This document shows, piece by piece, positions 60,238-64,000 of a DNA stretch of 64,000 bases. Source of the DNA: Rhizobium sp. Root1220 (lineage in GTDB: Bacteria; Pseudomonadota; Alphaproteobacteria; Rhizobiales; Rhizobiaceae); contig NZ_LMDG01000033.1 in NCBI RefSeq assembly GCF_001426265.1, positions 1-64,000 on the forward strand, written 5' to 3'. Both the position numbers and the translations under genes were made by a program. The notes below the pieces were generated by a model, which searched no databases, was not told the origin of the DNA, and was given only the letters and a program-made list of their open reading frames with translations. Position 1 is the first letter of the stretch; every line of letters begins with the position of its first letter.

Positions 60238-60837
60238 ATGCCGAAAGTCGGGATGGAACCTCTGCGCCGCAAGGCGCTCGTCGACGCGGCGCTGCGCGTC
60301 ATCGGCGACCACGGCTCGCTGAGCGTCACGATGTCCGAAATCGCGCGGCAGGCCGGCGTTTCCCCTGCCCTTGCCCACCATTATTTCGGCAGCAAGGATC
60401 AGCTGCTGATCGAGACCATCCGCTTCCTTCTACGGCGTCTGCGCGACGATACGGTGACGGCTCTCAGGGCTGCGGACACCCCTCGCGCCCGGCTTTCAGC
60501 GCTGATCCGCGTCAACTTCCAGGCCGATCAGTTTGCACCGGCGACGATCGCAGCGTGGCTCGCCTTCTACGCCGAGGCGCAGCGCTCCGAGGAAACTCGA
60601 CGTTTCCTGGTCATCTATGCGCGCCGCCTGCGCTCGAACCTGCTTGCCGATCTGAAACCACTATGTCCTACCGATGCCGCAGAGCGCATCGCCGAGGGCG
60701 CGGCGGCGATGATCGACGGGCTCTATATCCGTCAAAGTCTGAGATCTGCACCGATCAGCATCGAGGCTTCGATCTCGCTGACCGAGGACTACATCAATTC
60801 GGCTCTTGCCGCCCTTGCTAAAGGACAGACACCGTGA
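60238..60837 (+). CDS. betI: BetI, choline-sensing TetR-family repressor
   Basis: 199 aa. HTH LSVTMSEIARQAGVSPALAHHYFGSKDQLL. First gene of the choline oxidation operon. Its stop overlaps the GTG of betB (GTGA). Confidence 0.95.
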   Translation: MPKVGMEPLRRKALVDAALRVIGDHGSLSVTMSEIARQAGVSPALAHHYFGSKDQLLIETIRFLLRRLRDDTVTALRAADTPRARLSALIRVNFQADQFAPATIAAWLAFYAEAQRSEETRRFLVIYARRLRSNLLADLKPLCPTDAAERIAEGAAAMIDGLYIRQSLRSAPISIEASISLTEDYINSALAALAKGQTP

Positions 60838-62303
60838 CCCTCAAAGCCCAGCCCAAAGCGTCGCACTTCATCGACGGCGAATATGTGGACGACGCCGGCG
60901 GCAGCGTCATCGAAAGCCTCTACCCGGCAACGGGTGAAGTCATTGCCCGTCTGCATGCGGCAACACCTGCCATTGTCGAAATGGCGATCGCCGCCGCCAA
61001 GCGGGCGCAGCCGGAATGGGCGGCGATGAGCCCAACCGCGCGGGGACGCATCCTGAAGCGCGCTGCCGACATCATGCGAGAGCGCAACCGCGAGCTTTCC
61101 GAACTCGAGACACTCGATACCGGCAAGCCGATCCAGGAAACCATCGTCGCCGACCCGACCTCGGGGGCAGACAGCTTCGAGTTCTTTGGAGGTGTTATCG
61201 CCGCCGGTCTCAACGGCTCCTACATCCCGCTCGGTGGCGATTTCGCCTATACCAAGCGCGTGCCGCTCGGTGTTTGCGTCGGCATCGGCGCCTGGAACTA
61301 TCCGCAGCAGATCGCCTGCTGGAAGGGCGCCCCGGCACTCGCCGCCGGCAATGCCATGGTGTTCAAGCCTTCGGAAAACACGCCCCTCGGCGCGCTGAAG
61401 ATCGCCGAGATCCTGCATGAGGCCGGCCTGCCGAAGGGGCTCTACAACGTCATTCAGGGAGACCGCACGACAGGGCCGCTGCTGGTCAACCATCCAGACG
61501 TCGCCAAGGTGTCGCTGACCGGCTCGGTGCCGACCGGCCGCAAGGTGGCGGCGGCCGCCGCCGGCAGCCTGAAACACGTGACCATGGAACTCGGCGGCAA
61601 GTCGCCGCTGATCGTCTTCGATGACGCCGATATCGACAGCGCCATCGGCGGCGCCATGCTCGGCAACTTCTACTCGACCGGGCAGGTCTGCTCGAACGGC
61701 ACGCGCGTCTTCGTGCAGAGGAACGTCAAGGACGAATTCCTGAAGCGTCTGAAGACCCGCACGGAAGCGATCGTCATCGGCGATCCGATGGACGAGGCGA
61801 CACAGCTTGGCCCGATGGTCTCCTGGGCGCAGCGCGACAAGGTTCTCTCCTACATCGAGACCGGCAAAACCGGGGGAGCGACGCTGCTGACTGGCGGCGG
61901 CATTCCGAACAACGTTTCAGGCGAAGGTTACTACGTGCAGCCGACCGTCTTTGCCGACGTCACGGATGACATGACAATTGCACGCGAGGAGATCTTCGGA
62001 CCTGTCATGTGCGTGCTCGACTTCGATGATGAAGCCGAAGTGATCGGCCGCGCGAATGCCACCGAGTTCGGCCTTTCCGGCGGGGTCTTTACGGCGGACA
62101 TCACGCGCGCTCACCGCGTCGTGGACCAGCTGGAGGCCGGCACGCTGTGGATCAACACGTACAATCTCTGCCCGGTGGAAATCCCGTTCGGCGGATCGAA
62201 GCAGTCGGGTTTCGGACGCGAGAATTCGCTTGCCGCGCTGGAGCACTATTCCGAGCTGAAGACGGTCTATGTCGGCATGGGGCCGGTGGTGGCGCCGTAT
62301 TGA
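60834..62303 (+). CDS. betB: Betaine-aldehyde dehydrogenase
   Basis: 489 aa, GTG start coupled to betI. ALDH motifs: GAWNYPQQIACWK, FKPSENTPLGAL, MELGGKSP (catalytic Glu), GQVCSNGTR (nucleophile Cys). It oxidises betaine aldehyde to glycine betaine with NAD+. Confidence 0.96.
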   Translation: MTLKAQPKASHFIDGEYVDDAGGSVIESLYPATGEVIARLHAATPAIVEMAIAAAKRAQPEWAAMSPTARGRILKRAADIMRERNRELSELETLDTGKPIQETIVADPTSGADSFEFFGGVIAAGLNGSYIPLGGDFAYTKRVPLGVCVGIGAWNYPQQIACWKGAPALAAGNAMVFKPSENTPLGALKIAEILHEAGLPKGLYNVIQGDRTTGPLLVNHPDVAKVSLTGSVPTGRKVAAAAAGSLKHVTMELGGKSPLIVFDDADIDSAIGGAMLGNFYSTGQVCSNGTRVFVQRNVKDEFLKRLKTRTEAIVIGDPMDEATQLGPMVSWAQRDKVLSYIETGKTGGATLLTGGGIPNNVSGEGYYVQPTVFADVTDDMTIAREEIFGPVMCVLDFDDEAEVIGRANATEFGLSGGVFTADITRAHRVVDQLEAGTLWINTYNLCPVEIPFGGSKQSGFGRENSLAALEHYSELKTVYVGMGPVVAPY

Positions 62304-62318
62304 ATGCTGAATTGAAGA

Positions 62319-62358
62319 ACCCCGCTCCTTCTGGGCAGGGATCGGGGTCTTAGACCCC
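62319..62358 (+). promoter_or_regulatory. Alternative hairpins in the betB-betA gap
   Basis: ACCCCG (62319-62324) can pair with CGGGGT (62343-62348), or GGGGTC (62344-62349) can pair with GACCCC (62353-62358). The two exclude each other and lie shortly before betA, so they could tune its translation. Confidence 0.4.
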
Positions 62359-62384
62359 ATACTGAGAGCTTTATGGGATCCATC

Positions 62385-64000
62385 ATGCAGGCAGATTTCG
62401 TCATTATCGGCTCCGGCTCCGCTGGCTCCGCCCTCGCCTATCGCCTGTCGGAAGACGGCAAGCACAGTGTCATCGTCATCGAGGCAGGCGGCAGCGATTT
62501 CGGGCCGTTCATTCAGATGCCGGCGGCACTCGCCTGGCCGATGAGCATGAAGCGCTACAACTGGGGCTATCTTTCCGAACCGGAGCCGAACCTCAACAAC
62601 CGGCGCATCACCGCGCCGCGCGGAAAGGTGATCGGCGGATCGTCATCGATCAACGGCATGGTCTATGTGCGCGGCCACGCCGAAGACTATGACCGCTGGG
62701 AAGCGCTTGGCGCCAATGGCTGGGCCTATGCCGACGTTCTACCCTACTTCAAGCGGATGGAGCACAGCCACGGCGGCGAGGAAGGCTGGCGCGGCACGGA
62801 TGGGCCGCTGCATGTGCAGCGCGGCGGCTTCCGCAATCCGCTGTTCCACGCCTTCATCGAGGCAGGCAAGCAGGCGGGTTTCGAGGCGACGGAGGACTAT
62901 AACGGCTCGAAGCAGGAAGGCTTCGGGTTGATGGAGCAGACGATCTTCCAAGGTCGGCGCTGGTCGGCCGCGAACGCCTATCTGAAGCCGGCGCTGAAGC
63001 GGCCGAATGTCGAGCTCGTCTACGGCCTTGCCCGCAAGGTGGTGATCGAGAACGGCCGGGCGACCGGTGTCGAGATCGAGCGCGGCGGCAAGGTCGAGAT
63101 CGTGAAGGCGAACCGCGAGGTGATCGTTTCGGCTTCCTCGTTCAATTCGCCTAAGCTGCTCATGCTCTCGGGCATCGGCCCCGGCGCGCACCTGCAGGAC
63201 ATGGGCATCGAGGTGAAGGTCAACCGGCCGGGTGTCGGCGCCAACCTGCAGGACCATATGGAGTTCTATTTCCAGCAGGTAAGCACCAAGCCCGTCTCAC
63301 TCTATTCATGGCTGCCGTGGTTCTGGCAGGGTGTCGCGGGAGCGCAATGGCTGCTTACCAGGTCGGGTCTCGGCACCTCGAACCAGTTCGAGGCCTGCGC
63401 CTTCCTGCGATCGGCGGCCGGTGTCAAGCAACCCGATATCCAGTACCACTTCCTGCCCGTTGCCATCAGCTATGACGGCAAGGCGGCGGCAAGGAGCCAC
63501 GGCTTCCAGGTGCATGTCGGCTACAACCTGTCGAAGTCGCGCGGCAATGTCACGCTGCAATCGTCGGATCCGAAGTCCGATCCTGTCATCCGCTTCAACT
63601 ACATGAACCATCCCGAGGACTGGGAAAAATTCCGCCATTGCGTGCGGCTGACCCGCGAGATCTTCGGGCAGCAGGCTTTCGACCAGTTTCGCGGTGCGGA
63701 AATCCAGCCGGGCGAAAGCGTAGAGACGGACGATCAGATCGATGCCTTCCTGCGCGAGCATCTGGAAAGCGCCTATCACCCCTGCGGCACCTGCAAGATG
63801 GGCGCCGAGGATGATCCGACGGCGGTGGTCGACCCGGAAACACGGGTGATCGGCGTCGACGGTTTGCGCGTCGCCGACAGCTCGATCTTCCCGCACGTCA
63901 CCTACGGCAACCTCAACGGCCCCTCGATCATGACCGGCGAGAAGGCCGCCGACCATATCCTCGGCAAGCAGCCGTTGCCGCGTTCGAACCAGGAGCCGTG
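62385..64000 (+). CDS. betA: Choline dehydrogenase, 3' end cut by the window
   Basis: 538 codons are visible, about ten short of the rhizobial length. ATG 62385 gives MQADFVIIGSGSAGSALAYRL; an in-frame ATG at 62373 is an alternative. FAD-binding motif, GMC signature RGKVIGGSSSINGM and the C-terminal HPCGTCKMG are present. It oxidises choline to betaine aldehyde. No betC lies between betI and betB, unlike the Sinorhizobium meliloti order. Confidence 0.95.
   Translation, partial: MQADFVIIGSGSAGSALAYRLSEDGKHSVIVIEAGGSDFGPFIQMPAALAWPMSMKRYNWGYLSEPEPNLNNRRITAPRGKVIGGSSSINGMVYVRGHAEDYDRWEALGANGWAYADVLPYFKRMEHSHGGEEGWRGTDGPLHVQRGGFRNPLFHAFIEAGKQAGFEATEDYNGSKQEGFGLMEQTIFQGRRWSAANAYLKPALKRPNVELVYGLARKVVIENGRATGVEIERGGKVEIVKANREVIVSASSFNSPKLLMLSGIGPGAHLQDMGIEVKVNRPGVGANLQDHMEFYFQQVSTKPVSLYSWLPWFWQGVAGAQWLLTRSGLGTSNQFEACAFLRSAAGVKQPDIQYHFLPVAISYDGKAAARSHGFQVHVGYNLSKSRGNVTLQSSDPKSDPVIRFNYMNHPEDWEKFRHCVRLTREIFGQQAFDQFRGAEIQPGESVETDDQIDAFLREHLESAYHPCGTCKMGAEDDPTAVVDPETRVIGVDGLRVADSSIFPHVTYGNLNGPSIMTGEKAADHILGKQPLPRSNQEP

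Overview
The window looks like a chromosome segment of an alphaproteobacterium of the family Rhizobiaceae (Rhizobium, Ensifer or a close relative). The evidence is the codon use, the betI-betB-betA operon, the Rhizobium etli-type asparaginase, a TIGR03808-type TAT protein, an OhrR/Ohr pair and a ligase-associated exonuclease/ligase pair. I infer the taxon from gene content only. No rRNA gene and no complete tRNA gene is present.

Bases 1 to about 1,000 are the end of a mobile region. They hold the tail of one gene, a small HNH-like gene and, at 728-781, a sequence that folds like the 3' half of tRNA-Leu(UAA) from the anticodon loop to CCA. This is the expected footprint of tRNA-targeted integration. 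Bases 1,004-16,240 form a second mobile element with every gene on the minus strand. Read from the integrase, it has a tyrosine integrase, an unknown 307-aa protein, an AlpA-like HTH protein, a SpoVG-like protein, a primase-polymerase, a RepA-like ATPase, a small-terminase-like protein, a Cys-His-Asp protein and a serine recombinase. An Xre repressor with a double operator and an HNH protein follow. The distal cargo is a three-gene unit: a SIR2 protein, a large partner and an HNH nuclease. There is no capsid, portal, tail or large terminase gene, so the layout fits a phage satellite (PICI-like) carrying a candidate anti-phage system.

Bases 16,464-18,110 hold an ABC-F ATPase gene preceded by alternative hairpins and a short leader ORF. 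Bases 18,147-35,351 are mainly a surface-adhesion locus. It contains a LapG-type periplasmic protease, an operon for TolC, type I exporter ATPase, HlyD adaptor and an RHH protein, a membrane protein with a degenerate GGDEF domain, and a 2,682-aa adhesin with an N-terminal retention module and a possible LapG cleavage site.

Bases 35.7-59.4 kb are ordinary accessory and housekeeping chromosome: a VOC/DUF1579/DUF899 cluster with a MarR regulator, a RES/Xre toxin-antitoxin pair, ohr/ohrR, two L,D-transpeptidases, a hydrolase, a DNA ligase and its exonuclease, a TAT beta-helix protein, two GSTs, LysR and DeoR regulators, asparaginase, a frameshifted MFS transporter, a quinone oxidoreductase, an EAL-CBS-GGDEF protein and an orphan ParD. 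The window ends with an HdeD-like gene and betI-betB-betA, which convert choline to glycine betaine; betA runs off the right edge about ten residues before its expected end.
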